A stretch of 58,964 bases of DNA from Myxacorys californica WJT36-NPBG1 (GCA_019359315.1 JAHHHO010000033.1:1-58964); one strand, 5' to 3'. Numbered from the stretch's first letter, positions 23,101 through 29,156 are shown. The notes: generated by a model not told the origin, from the sequence alone. A program made the numbers and translations.

Positions 23101-23466
23101 CTGCAAACGGTTTCCAACGAGTGGAGAATTAAAGGCGTCGGCGACTTTAACGCCAATGGTCAACCTGATTTGCTCTGGCGCAATGAGAGTACAGGCGAAG
23201 TCGCCGTTTGGTTAATGAATGACACTCAGTTTCAGCAGGCTCACTACTTACCTACGGTTGGCGATGCCGCTTGGGACATCTACAGCATCCGCGACTTTAG
23301 CGAAGACGGCTCCGTCGATCTGCTGTGGCAAAACAGTCGCACCGGAGAAACTGCGATTTGGTTCCTCATTGGAGTTGACTTTGGCATCAGCATGTATCTG
23401 CCCACCTACACAGATAAGAATTGGCACATTGAGGCAGTTGATGACTTCAAGATGGATCGCCAATAA
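11143..23466 (+). CDS. Giant modular surface protein (DUF4347, TolB-like, Calx-beta and FG-GAP-like repeats)
   Basis: This 4107-residue protein probably acts outside the cell as an adhesin or matrix protein. Domains in order: DUF4347 (about 46-212, with IISHGEAG and LLYGCDIA), typical of very large cyanobacterial secreted proteins; about 16 TolB/PD40-like repeats (225-1200) with the pattern G-x-Y-V-x-F-x-S...D-T-N...D-V-F; one Calx-beta domain (about 1203-1330); a right-handed beta-helix (1332-1643) opening with GEGSLRQAILNAN; sixteen tandem Calx-beta domains (1646-3497), most ending in NDD or ADD; and about twelve FG-GAP/VCBS-like repeats (3500-4107) with calcium-site motifs such as DLDGDGDDD and W-R-N...T-G-E. 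There is no signal peptide or membrane segment, so export by a type I system is a reasonable guess. The start is supported by GAGGAG eight bases upstream. The gene is monocistronic, with a terminator just after it. Confidence 0.92.
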   Translation: MELTGSSIWSRSPFVLSTDDVERTLEATASPLQTPQTRLARSAPASILFIESGVKDYQSLVTGVQAGTEVHVLHSAQNASEEASGAIAQITQTLLGRSGISSLHIISHGEAGKVQLGSTWLTGETLSNYASQFKSWSEALTEDADILLYGCDIAQGQQGQAFLNQFGQLTGADIAASTNWTGNAELGGDWTLEVNTGEIEAPIALRSGTLAAYQGVLPIDLISVSNPTLFSASVGGSSGASSTSQDGQYVVFTSSANNLVDNDTNGKSDVFLFNRTDGSVKLISHQAGSTFSATGDSINPIISSNGDFVTFVSNASNLVSGNIQNTFNRQNIFVWDRQNNATTLVSRSTTGLSGDNTSSNQTISSTGDAIAFLSQATNLDPRDGNTRRDAYLWTKSDNKVTLISRDFNRTNVGDGIVSAAVLSSDGGYVAFASTSSNLIANDPDKFQSPDVFLWKRPDDGSTDNSVLLGLTSGGNVSGTPSISIGGDRVAFTSNSPLGTNDTNGLNDVFVWTRSTTDPTKGTIQLVSANSAGQSGTTPNSVTGDGSFRPVMNDTGTYVAFTSTANDLVGDDTNAKKDVFLRDLTLNTTVLVNRSTAGTAGDGDSDFATLSYNGKRVSFISNATNLVNGDTNGKPDIFVRDISATPSTYLISRTPTPASTVGNNASGSTTINGLSTQVAPVISGDGSFVTFNSAATDLIINDSNNLEDVFVTGVSFGSAVLATRRNTGSLGNSKTGSGDSNTHVGSVSADGRYVVFTSKASELAADDTNAAEDVFLRDLQTGETTLISRNHTGTASANAASFAPQISADGQYIVFSSTASNITVNDSNTVSDVFWYDRKTNKMVLVSHTIAGVAGNGASLSPVLSTDGLFVAFVSSAPNLTDVTTSGKNIFIWNSATDTTTLVSGNAGGNGDSDSPVINGNGEYVVFTSAASNLVGGDTNNKKDIFVWNRSTNAIALVSQSSGGAIGNGDSSVASISNDGKIIAFTSVASNLGGGTDSNNGLDIFIRNLNTNTTTLVSANTSGTYSAGGGDALNRFGAFNPMVSGNGEFVAFSSTFIDLTNNDSNNAEDVFVRNFKDNTTQLVSINSSGASGTGTSNGSTGSSGTGSSNPVISSDGRFIGFSSYSTDLVSGDTNGVQDIFVRDSKTASTTWISRTDTAGGNGASFNPVINSTGSYLAFASNASNLTGSDLNGKPDVFGSTLATIVSLSATNKSVAESGALANPTYQIRRSRTEGTLTIKLKIDATSTATIAATVGARADFTPTIDAGSFTITGSDLIITLPDGVGTVNLTLTPQDDIQAEAAEFVKLTLAVDPAYSISTTANTDTVTIEANDTVVTSINDSGEGSLRQAILNANAFSGKDTISFKIEGSGVKTISLASALPDITDAVIIDGTTQEGYTNTPIVELNGAGAENSNGLTITSGDSTVKGLVINRFSQNGIRLEGTGSNTIEGNRIGTDAAGNGSFGNASDGISINSSNNIIGGTIGNVIANNQGSGITVEGNAIGNRIQKNAIFLNSGLGIDLGKDGVTPNDAGDADSGANGLQNTAVLTIAEPSSTSTAIFGTFDGAADSTFQVEFFSNTTADPSGFGEGQTFLGTTTITTDATGKAIVSYTHPQAIAAGQFISATITDATGNTSEFSNSRAVAVPKVTISPTTLEQLEGEGTTYVFTLNLDQASSQEVSVQVTTADITATSPSDYEAFNQTVTFAAGETSKTVSITAKGDTAKEPNETFRVSLNTPMNAVLGSDSSAIATILDDDNPPTLSIVNVTPTTVSEGDTATTDYQFEVKLSNATSDPVTVTYATADGSATTSDNDYTTTSQMLTFAAGETSKIITVSGTGDTKFEQDETFTVTLSNVSSNASIATATAIGTIKNDDQGSVISVSAATAIDEGAEGTTTDYVFTVSLDKPSGETVTVKYSTEDLTAKASDNDYEPITNTLTNTLTFAPNTTTQTVVVKVKGDRTSESDEQFKLVLSEPTNGAISVEQGSAIATIKNDDLHPTVQITAPNKVEGDTTNPFNFLISLSHPSDTAITVNYTTENGTALAGEDYTAQIDQTLTFNPGETEKTIAVDVLGDRKREENETFSIKLTNATNATLANANGVSAVATIQNDDLPPEIAIANITQNQLEGAIGETNANTFEVSLSNPSAQIITVKYDALNGNLPSGNATLENNDFEAASGILTFNPGETKKAITVNVKGDTDQEPDETYLVKLSNVSSSATLKTDTAQGLIRNDDAAPTISILGASIDEGNSGQTALKFKVNLSSASTDPITVSYSTGDGSAKTSDNDYASVSNASITFAPGETLKEITILLNGDTKLEPDEDFKVTLTSPINATIASAIAAGTITNDDRRPTLGISGVTKGEGNSGTQDYVFTVALSNESAEVITVDYATQDDTATVADGDYIATTGQLTFSPGGSLEQTITVQTTGDVKFEPTEKFIVKLLDQSVVNADISVNQADGVLTNDDNQPTLSLSGRQSQNEGNSETTPFTFEVALSNPSSDAITVDYTTIPGSSTPDVDYIPASGTLTFNPGDQKKTITVLAKGDTDVEPDEDFTLRLSNAVKATLPAGATDAQGIIQNDDQPPFPTISIDDASSNEGNTGTTTPLTFKVKLSQATTVPVTVQYATSDGTAKTDDGDYTGVTTTTLTFAPNETEKDVTVLVNGDSKFEPNEILNVTLVNPTNAQLSAIASQAKGVITNDDAKPTLSINAIALTEGDAGLKDFVFAVDLSNPTADTVEVDYDTLDGTARLLDSDYQRAAGKLTFLPGDPLRQFITVKVVGDRTFEPTETFTIGLKDPKNADLSAVSNQGTGTILADDFRPTFSIQNVTAPEGNSATTPFTFKVDLSNPSSETITVQYDTKSGTADTSDYTQSTGTLTFAPSEQSKTITVQVTGDTQYEPDETFTVELSNPANATLPPSSATGTIQNDEPLPQVQVSASPSQQEGNSGIAPFVFEVSLSQASSLPITVSYTTADGQATTADNDYTSATGTLTFNPGETKKTVTVNVLGDTRFEANETFQFNLSNPTNATLSNQGTGTILADDLRPTFSIQNVTVPEGSNSGTTPFTFKVDLSNPSSETITVQYDTKPGTADISDYMGNTGTLTFAPLEQSKTITVPVTGDAQYELDETFTVELSNPTNALLPSASSTLAATGTIQNDDSLPQVQVSVSPSQAEGNSGITPFVFEVSLSQASSLPVTVSYTTADGQATIANNDYTSTTGTLTFNPGETKKTVTVNVLGDTRFEPNETFQLKLSNPSNATLSTVSNQGTGTILADDLRPTFSIQNVTAPEGNSATTPFTFKVDLSNPSSETITVQYDTKPGTADAADYTRNTGTLTFAPSEQSKTITVPVTGDTQYEPDETFTVELSNPTNATLPSPSSTLVATGTIQNDDSLPQVQVSATPSREEGNSGITPFVFEVSLSQASSLPVTVSYTTADGQATIANNDYTSTTGRLTFNPGETKKTVTVNVLGDTRPEANETFQFKLSNPSNATIAPGSEEVNGTIENDDTSPSTQINRDSKTDIVWRNALTGENAIWYLNNTTYESSSNLPTVDEEGWRIKATADLDGDGDDDLIWQNERTSSVGLWLMEGNQAITYAIPPLVPGTDWKIQGAADFNRDRKADIIWRNTRTGENAIWLMNGTTLSSSVYLPSVLDLSWKMQQFGDFNNDSDTDILWRNESNGEVAIWQLQTTQFKAGYYLPTIADLAWKIKGVADFTGDTFLDIVWQNDVSQQAAIWQTRNFAFEQGSFIKTLPGSGWEIQRTKDLNGDFNPDLLWHNYLTGQNAVWYMNRTNVGTGLYLPRLDDLLWDSFLVGDFDKNRTQEVLLHNNATGATMIWQLNSSLFSSNLPLATVSDTNWVIDLSGDFTRDGEADLLWRNVRTGEAGLWLMKNGARYANGFGVQFGDPAWVAEGTADFNGDRNLDLVWRNHRTGEVALWKMDGVFISEGIYLPRVADLDWEIEGVQDFNRDRSPDLLWRNRRTGETGIWLMDGFQFNRSVPLQTVSNEWRIKGVGDFNANGQPDLLWRNESTGEVAVWLMNDTQFQQAHYLPTVGDAAWDIYSIRDFSEDGSVDLLWQNSRTGETAIWFLIGVDFGISMYLPTYTDKNWHIEAVDDFKMDRQ
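19579..21624 (+). repeat. Three tandem copies of a two-domain Calx-beta unit
   Basis: Within the giant gene, a unit of about 672-696 bp encoding two Calx-beta domains occurs three times: 19579-20250, 20251-20946 and 20947-21624. Each begins TFSIQNVT and has a second half beginning VQVS. DNA identity is visibly high, including synonymous positions, whereas the earlier Calx-beta domains (16078-19578) differ much more. This indicates recent duplication or gene conversion. Copy length differs by insertion of a few codons (STLAATG-type and SNSG-type). Confidence 0.9.
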
Positions 23467-23527
23467 GTAGGGAGGCGTAATTAAACTGAAGACCTTCTTC
23501 TGCTGTTTGATTACGCCCATCTACTTA
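23464..23527 (+). terminator. Long interrupted hairpin starting at the stop codon
   Basis: Three paired blocks nest here: TAAGTAG (23464-23470) with CTACTTA (23521-23527), GGCGTAAT (23474-23481) with ATTACGCC (23510-23517), and AAAC with GTTT inside. The first base of the left arm is the TAA stop of the giant gene. There is no T-run, so it may protect the 3' end rather than terminate. Confidence 0.6.
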
Positions 23528-23541
23528 GAATCTGTCGGGTT

Positions 23542-23571
23542 GCTGATTCAAATGGGAATCAGCGCCTTTTC
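23542..23571 (+). terminator. Intrinsic terminator of the giant gene
   Basis: GCTGATTC (23542-23549) pairs with GAATCAGC (23556-23563) around a 6-nt loop and is followed by GCCTTTT. This is a compact, conventional Rho-independent terminator shape about 75 bp after the stop codon. Confidence 0.7.
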
Positions 23572-23579
23572 CTTACTTC

Positions 23580-23601
23580 TTCTTTCTTTCTTTCTTTCTT
23601 T
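23580..23601 (+). repeat. TTTC microsatellite
   Basis: A run of about five TTTC units lies between the terminator and the next gene. Such short tetranucleotide tracts can vary in length by slippage. No promoter element could be tied to it. Confidence 0.8.
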
Positions 23602-23650
23602 ACTATAGAGAGGACACGTCATTTCTACTGTTTAGTCTCTTGCCCATTTC

Positions 23651-24034
23651 ATGTCCCATCCTTTTTCCCACGGACACATCTTTTTTAGCCCTGGTTGTCA
23701 TTACAGCTACCGAGTGATTGGCCCCTGCTGCCGATTGTTCGATCGCGAAACCTTGCCCTATCCTTGTTGCCGAATTGAATGGCGTAGCAAAGAACCGAGT
23801 TGGCGGCGGATTGGCAAACGATTCATACCCGATATTGCCACTCGTAGCAGCCCATCCTACAGCGTCGAAATTGTTGGACAAGGACAGGCCGGAGCATCAG
23901 TTGTGATGACGCTATATTGGGTTAAACTTCCTCAACCGCTTAAAGAATGGTGGCACTCCAGTAAACCCGCTACTGCCTTGACCGTGGACTCAACGAGTTT
24001 AGTGTCTGCTGAAGACATCAAGATCGAGGGGTAG
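23651..24034 (+). CDS. Hypothetical protein, 127 residues
   Basis: I do not recognise this protein. Its codon use (GAT CGC, CGA, GGC, ATT) is like that of neighbouring genes, and its composition is credible for a small soluble protein rich in Cys, Arg and Trp: an early HGHIFFSPGCHYSY segment, two further Cys pairs (GPCC, YPCC), then SVEIVGQGQAGASVVMTLYW. No Shine-Dalgarno sequence is seen before the ATG at 23651. Its last 103 bp overlap, on the opposite strand, the 3' end of the MMADHC-like gene, so one of the two C-termini may be shorter in reality. A competing minus-strand reading of this stretch looks less protein-like. Confidence 0.5.
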   Translation: MSHPFSHGHIFFSPGCHYSYRVIGPCCRLFDRETLPYPCCRIEWRSKEPSWRRIGKRFIPDIATRSSPSYSVEIVGQGQAGASVVMTLYWVKLPQPLKEWWHSSKPATALTVDSTSLVSAEDIKIEG

Positions 24035-24420
24035 ACTGCGCTTCCCCACAGGGGATGAACGACGGTAGAACACGCGCCTAATTGAGTGGTTGAATAGCCG
24101 AGGGACGATCGCACCACCGCTACATCATCCAATCGCATTCGTCCAGCTTGAGAAGTCAGAGGTAACCCAGTTTGAGGATCAAACCCGTCGGCCAAGTAGC
24201 CTAACTGCTTGAGATGCTGAATAATTTCTAATCCGATTTTTAGGAAGCGTTGCCTGAGCTGGTGCTTGCAATATTCGGCTTCTGGAGTGCAATGGGTCAG
24301 CTCTAGATTGGCAGGTTGCAAGATCACGATAATTGAGCGCACTGGGGCAGACCATTCTGGCAGTAGTTGGTCGCTATACTGACTAATGAAGGTATTGGGC
24401 GGGTGAACAGAGTATTGCAT
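23932..24420 (-). CDS. MMADHC-like (methylmalonic aciduria and homocystinuria type D) protein
   Basis: This 162-residue protein resembles the cyanobacterial proteins annotated after human MMADHC, the cobalamin-trafficking factor. The visible pattern is MQYSVHPPNTFIS at the start, LLPEWSAPVRSIIVIL, and a conserved second half containing GFDPQTGLP, MRLDDVAVVRSSLGYSTTQLGAC and PLWGSAVYPSILMSS. No membrane segment or signal peptide is present, so it is expected in the cytosol. A role in cobalamin handling is inferred from the family name only. The gene is convergent with, and overlaps by 103 bp, the small hypothetical gene at 23651. No cobalamin genes lie nearby. Confidence 0.72.
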   Translation of the reverse strand: MQYSVHPPNTFISQYSDQLLPEWSAPVRSIIVILQPANLELTHCTPEAEYCKHQLRQRFLKIGLEIIQHLKQLGYLADGFDPQTGLPLTSQAGRMRLDDVAVVRSSLGYSTTQLGACSTVVHPLWGSAVYPSILMSSADTKLVESTVKAVAGLLECHHSLSG

Positions 24421-25080
24421 CAGATAGCGCTGGAAGCAGAAGTAATCCTACCGTGTAGATCGTTGAAACTAGAGAAGGCAGGAGCAATGCCTAGTTATTG
24501 GTTTAGCTTGGCTAGACGAAAATGATTTGCCGAGGCGAACTATTAGAATTATTCAGTTTAACGACTGAACTGAATAGACAAACATTTGTACTTTTGAAAT
24601 TGGTCTACTGTCCTGAAATGAATCTTAAGTTCACCTTAGCGCAGAGATTCACCATCAGCAAATTAGCGATCGCATCGCCCTTGTAAGACATGAATAACAG
24701 CGTCTTTACAACATGGGATCGAAGCTGATCAGCAGGTCTACAACGCTACTTTGTTGTCTTGCAGCTAATGATGGGTTTCATTGTGACACGGTTGGCGCGA
24801 TCGCTAGATAAACATGGCTTAATCGTTTGACTCACCTCATATCCTCTTGTTTTTTCTTTGGTTCGACGAACTCATTTTCTATAGTTGGGAACTCGTTTTC
24901 TATAATTAGGGTTTTATAGCGATTTCCATTCCCATGAGGTACGCTCTGGTCCCCAGCTCCTAGCCCCTTTTCCATTCAGGATGTACCTCACTTTCGAAAA
25001 AGGCTGTAAACGTTGGTTTGCACAGCTTATGCTTACAGTTCTGGACAACTTATGCTTACAGTCACACAACTGCGAGAGGC
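24421..25080. other. Intergenic region with two short direct repeats
   Basis: No gene is supported in these 660 bp. Two local duplications are visible. A 21-nt unit is repeated in tandem with three mismatches (24868-24888 and 24889-24909, core GAACTC-TTTTCTATA). A 17-nt unit, C-A-R-CTTATGCTTACAGT, occurs at 25023-25039 and 25046-25062 with one mismatch. Neither forms a strong hairpin. The second pair lies just past the end of the glycosyltransferase gene. Confidence 0.55.
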
Positions 25081-26373
25081 TTAGCTCAAAAGCTCGTTGT
25101 ACAAGCTCATCGCTCGATCGGCAATGCGATTCCAAGTGAAGTGATTGAACACATGCCGACGAGCAGCGCGTCCCATCAATTCGCGCAGGGCATCGTTTTC
25201 TAGCAACTGTACGATCGCATCTGCCAACGCTGCCGGATTATTCGGCTCAACCAGCAATCCGGTTTCACCATGCACAATCGTTTCCATGACGCCCCCAAGG
25301 CGTGTTCCAACCGCAGGCGTTCCGGCTGCCATTGCTTCGATCGGCGGCAACCCAAACGGTTCTTCCCAAATCGGCGGAAACACAAAGACATCGGCTGCAT
25401 AATACTGCTGCATCAGCTCGGTATAAGGCACAGAACCTAAAAACCTCACTTGGGGCGCAATCTTAGGGTCAAGCAGGTCTTGAAGCTGTTGAATGTAATT
25501 TTTGTACCATGGACGCATCGATTGCAGCAGTGCTTGATCGTTCATTGGAAAACTTTCTTCGAGTAAGCCGACGCCCATTCCGCCATACAGGAGCAGTTCC
25601 ACATTCGGATAGCGTTTTGCAACGGAATTAAACGCTTGAACCAAACGGTGAACGCCTTTTTCTGGCGTCACGCGGCCTACAAACATGACGCGCTTAACGG
25701 ATTGAGCATCGCTTTTGTATTGTTTCTCCTGTGTGAAATACTCGGCATCAAAGCCGTTATACAACGTTGCTGCGCGATCGGCGAACTGAGGAAACCGTTG
25801 TTGCACTTTGTCAACCACATGATTGCCCACTGCCACGATGCGATCGGCATATTGCAGACGATTTGCCAGCATCGCGGCATCGGATTGCGGATGAAGCGCT
25901 GCATGAAGCTGAAGAATGATTTTTGCTTTGGGGTTAAATTCCCGCATTGCTGGCAAAAATTGTGAACTATGTTGGATGTGAATAATATCAAAATCGAATT
26001 GACTAATATCTTGCGCAACGCGACGAGAATAGCCCGGATATCGCCAGTTTGCCTGTGAAGGTGCAGGCTTCATACCGCGATTAAAGATCGGTGCGAATGG
26101 AACATACTGATAAAATCCGCGTGCTGCCTTGCTGAGAATTTGGTCAGATTTTGGCGAAGGCAAGAATCGAAAGTGAATGTTGCGATCGACATAATCATTC
26201 TCTACGTCTGGATAAAGCTGTCGATTGACGGTTTGCTGCCGAGCATAAATAAACACTTGATTCTCAGAATGCTGAGCTAGCGAAGTCGCTAAGCCATAGC
26301 TGCACGCCCCAACCGACGATAAACCTGGTGGTAAGACTTGACAAATAGGCTGATTGATTAAAGCAATTTTCAT
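25081..26373 (-). CDS. GT4 family glycosyltransferase
   Basis: This 430-residue protein has the GT-B two-Rossmann architecture of family 4 retaining glycosyltransferases. The N-terminal half opens MKIALINQP followed by a Gly/Ser-rich loop (PPGLSSVGACSYG) that receives the acceptor. The C-terminal half has VGRVTPEKGVHRLVQAF, the nucleotide-sugar binding segment, and the E-x7-E motif in WEEPFGLPPIEAMAAGTP, about residues 340-360. It has no membrane segment and should be cytosolic or membrane-associated. Sugar donor and acceptor are unknown; exopolysaccharide or lipid glycosylation are both possible. The ATG at 26373 is the natural start. It is transcribed away from the kinase genes and separated from them by a 572-bp leader region. 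Confidence 0.88.
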   Translation of the reverse strand: MKIALINQPICQVLPPGLSSVGACSYGLATSLAQHSENQVFIYARQQTVNRQLYPDVENDYVDRNIHFRFLPSPKSDQILSKAARGFYQYVPFAPIFNRGMKPAPSQANWRYPGYSRRVAQDISQFDFDIIHIQHSSQFLPAMREFNPKAKIILQLHAALHPQSDAAMLANRLQYADRIVAVGNHVVDKVQQRFPQFADRAATLYNGFDAEYFTQEKQYKSDAQSVKRVMFVGRVTPEKGVHRLVQAFNSVAKRYPNVELLLYGGMGVGLLEESFPMNDQALLQSMRPWYKNYIQQLQDLLDPKIAPQVRFLGSVPYTELMQQYYAADVFVFPPIWEEPFGLPPIEAMAAGTPAVGTRLGGVMETIVHGETGLLVEPNNPAALADAIVQLLENDALRELMGRAARRHVFNHFTWNRIADRAMSLYNELLS

Positions 26374-26945
26374 AAAATTTTGAGAAAAGTGATGGGTAGA
26401 GCAACCGATTTGCAGTTGGCACTGATCATCACATACCTCGAATCAACCCTTTATGAAGCCGTTGTAAAGTTTAGGGCTTATCAATGAATCAGTTCACGTT
26501 TCTTTGAAGTGCTGAGTTTGAGTGTTGCGTTCCGTGCTTTCTGTCGCTGATCCTCACACGGAAGGCGCAATGAACTTGAGAGTCGCCGCGTCTCAAATTG
26601 TTTTGGCTCTTCCCAAGTTTTGGTGAACTAGTGCAAGATTGAGATATCATCCCTTGAAGATTAGGAGGATCTGAACTTCTTTTAACAGCTTCTACCGGAT
26701 CAAAAAATCTTGAACTGAAACGTTGGAATTTTGAAGGATTGAAACACCAAAAGGGCCTCTTGTTAAGGCACCAAGGAGCCTAAAGCTCTATCAAGAGAAA
26801 TATTCTCAACTCAGTTGCTTATGGTTTATATAAAAGTTACATCAATCGTCTTGAGTTGATTAATATCCGTTGATTGACATCCAATGTGCTCGGCTAAACG
26901 ACACGCCTCTCGATAGAGTCCTGCTGCTAAAAATTTATCGTCTCC
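26374..26945. promoter_or_regulatory. Divergent regulatory region with imperfect hairpin
   Basis: This 572-bp region lies between the divergent glycosyltransferase and kinase genes and carries no gene. An imperfect hairpin occupies 26525-26570: TTGCG plus TTCCGTG on the left, CACGGAA, a two-base bulge and CGCAA on the right, with a 20-nt loop. Promoters for both directions should lie here, but I could not identify them. Confidence 0.4.
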
Positions 26946-29153
26946 ATGCACTTGCAAAACTCATCAGCCCCTTTCCTATCTTTAGACCCTGTAATTGATC
27001 GACGCCCGCTGACCGTGTCTCTTGATACGTCTCTAAGCAACGCGATCGCAATGATGAGCAAAGCGCAAAGCAGTTGCGTTCTTCCGGGTTTGGAACTCTC
27101 GCTCAATACCATATTGATGAGCGAAGCAAGAGCGAGTGGCATTCTCATTGTGGAAGGAGCGCGGCTTCTGGGGGTGTTTGCCGAAAGAGACGCACTACGG
27201 GCAATTGTCTCAGGGCGAGATTTAACAGCGGTAACAGTCGCTGACGGTGTGCGGCGACCTGTAATTGCCTTAACCCAATCTGAGGATCAAAACGCTTTTA
27301 CTGCCCTATCTCAACTGCGTCAGCATCGAATTCATCATCTTCCTGTAGTTGATGAACACGAGCAATGGCTCGGCATCATTACCCCAGCCAGTCTTCGTAG
27401 TGTCTTACAACTAGATGAATTACTGAAATCAAAGCAGTTGGCAGAGATTGTTTCTTCGCCAGTGGTTCAAGCACCTGCAAAAATGACAGTTCTCGAGTTG
27501 GCCCAACTCATGGTTGACCATCAGGTGGATTGTGTTGTGCTAACGGCAACAGACGATACGCAGAATGGCTCTCAACCCGTGGGACTGATTTTAGAGCGGC
27601 ATGTTCTTCAACTTTGGGCATTAGGGCTAGATTTATCGCAGATACGAGCCGAGACGGTGATGAGCGCTCCATTCCTGCACTTTGCCTCCTCAGAGTCGGT
27701 ATTAGTTGCCTACTGGAAAATGCAGCAAACAAAAGTGCAGCGGTTTGGAGTGTACGGAAACCAGGGAGACCTTTTAGGAGTTGTCTCACCGACGAGTTTT
27801 CTAGAAACTTTAGACCTAAGCGAGATGCAGAGCATCGTGGAACAACTGCAGCGATCGATTAAGCAGTTTGAGACCTCAAGATCCCAATCCACTCAAGACC
27901 AGCGCCCAGAGCTAGACCTGCAGTTGCTAGAGAATCCGGTAGGCTTGCTGGAACAACTGCAGTGCAGCCAGATTCTAGCAGGGATGGCGCTACATATCCG
28001 GGAATCCCTTAACCTAAATGACATCCTCCAGAGGAGCGTAGAGGATGTCCGACACTTCCTCAAAACCGACCGGGTGATTATCTACAAGTTCCATCCAGAC
28101 TGGAGTGGTACGACTGTGGTCGAGTCGGTCGAGAACGGTTGGAGACCTGCGCTCAACAGCAGCGTTCGGGATACGTGCTTTGGACAAAACTATGCCCAAG
28201 CCTATAAAGAAGGGCGGACTCAGGTTTGTGAGGATATTTACACCGCTGGTTTAACTCAGTGTCATATCGACATTCTGGTCATATACGATATCCGGGCAAG
28301 CTTAGTCGTACCAATTCTGCAAGGGGAACATCTGTGGGGGTTATTGTGTGCCTATCACTGTTCTGGACCAAGGCGATGGCATTCCTTTGAAGTTGAGCTA
28401 CTGAAGCAACTCGCCACTCACATGGCGATCGCGATTCAGCAATCTGAACTGTATCAGCAAGTCCAGAACGAACTTAAGGAGCGCAGGCGCACGGAGGAGC
28501 AATTAAAGCTATCGCTGAAAGAAAAAGAAGCCCTATTGAAAGAGATTCACCACCGGGTCAAGAACAATCTACAGGTGATTTCGAGTGTCTTGAGACTTCA
28601 ATCCGACTACATCAAGGATGAAAGAGTCCTCACACTGTTTAAGGACAGCCAAAATCGGATCCGTTCAATGGCACTGATTCATGAAAAGCTGCATCAATCA
28701 AGTAATCTACTCAAAATCAACTTTGATGAATACGTTCGTGACTTGGCAGACAATTTGCTCCGATCGTATGCGGCAAATTCACAGGCAGCAACGTTACGCA
28801 CCCAAGCGGCAGGTGTTCACCTCAATATTGATACGGCCATTCCCTGTGGATTGATTATCAATGAATTAGTTTCCAATGCTTTGAAACATGCCTTTCCAAC
28901 CCCAACCTCAGAAAATGAAATCCTTGTTGAGATTTCCCCTGCTGCTGACAATCGATTTATATTAACTATTCGAGATAATGGGATTGGCTTTCCGTCAGAA
29001 CTAGACTTTCGTAACACAGAATCACTCGGCTTAGAATTAGTCTGTATCTTCACTGAGCAACTAGACGGCACGATCGACCTCGATCAGGCAGAAGGGGCAG
29101 GAACGACCTTTACGATTAAATTCTCAGAATTAGAAAATACAGGAAAGGTATAA
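26946..29153 (+). CDS. CBS-CBS / cyanobacteriochrome GAF / HisKA_2 sensor histidine kinase
   Basis: This 735-residue soluble kinase is a likely photoreceptor. Residues 1-300 hold four CBS motifs (two Bateman modules), which usually bind adenylates. Residues about 355-510 form a bilin-binding GAF domain: Cys439 in LTQCHIDIL is the canonical cyanobacteriochrome attachment Cys followed by His, and Cys411 lies in a D-T-C-F motif exactly 28 residues earlier, the arrangement of DXCF dual-cysteine cyanobacteriochromes. A coiled linker leads to HisKA_2 (EIHHRVKNNLQ, phospho-His at 535/536) and a HATPase (INELVSNALKHAF, DNGIGFP, GAGTTFTI). It would sense blue-to-teal or green light and possibly energy charge, then phosphorylate a partner. 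The downstream REC-kinase starts three bases after its stop, so the two are co-expressed. The photoreceptor call is inferred from motifs. Confidence 0.88.
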   Translation: MHLQNSSAPFLSLDPVIDRRPLTVSLDTSLSNAIAMMSKAQSSCVLPGLELSLNTILMSEARASGILIVEGARLLGVFAERDALRAIVSGRDLTAVTVADGVRRPVIALTQSEDQNAFTALSQLRQHRIHHLPVVDEHEQWLGIITPASLRSVLQLDELLKSKQLAEIVSSPVVQAPAKMTVLELAQLMVDHQVDCVVLTATDDTQNGSQPVGLILERHVLQLWALGLDLSQIRAETVMSAPFLHFASSESVLVAYWKMQQTKVQRFGVYGNQGDLLGVVSPTSFLETLDLSEMQSIVEQLQRSIKQFETSRSQSTQDQRPELDLQLLENPVGLLEQLQCSQILAGMALHIRESLNLNDILQRSVEDVRHFLKTDRVIIYKFHPDWSGTTVVESVENGWRPALNSSVRDTCFGQNYAQAYKEGRTQVCEDIYTAGLTQCHIDILVIYDIRASLVVPILQGEHLWGLLCAYHCSGPRRWHSFEVELLKQLATHMAIAIQQSELYQQVQNELKERRRTEEQLKLSLKEKEALLKEIHHRVKNNLQVISSVLRLQSDYIKDERVLTLFKDSQNRIRSMALIHEKLHQSSNLLKINFDEYVRDLADNLLRSYAANSQAATLRTQAAGVHLNIDTAIPCGLIINELVSNALKHAFPTPTSENEILVEISPAADNRFILTIRDNGIGFPSELDFRNTESLGLELVCIFTEQLDGTIDLDQAEGAGTTFTIKFSELENTGKV

Positions 29154-29156
29154 TAA

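Noticed and set aside
23603-23881. 92-codon minus-strand frame opposite the small Cys-rich gene
   Set aside because: The opposite plus-strand frame has better codon usage and composition.
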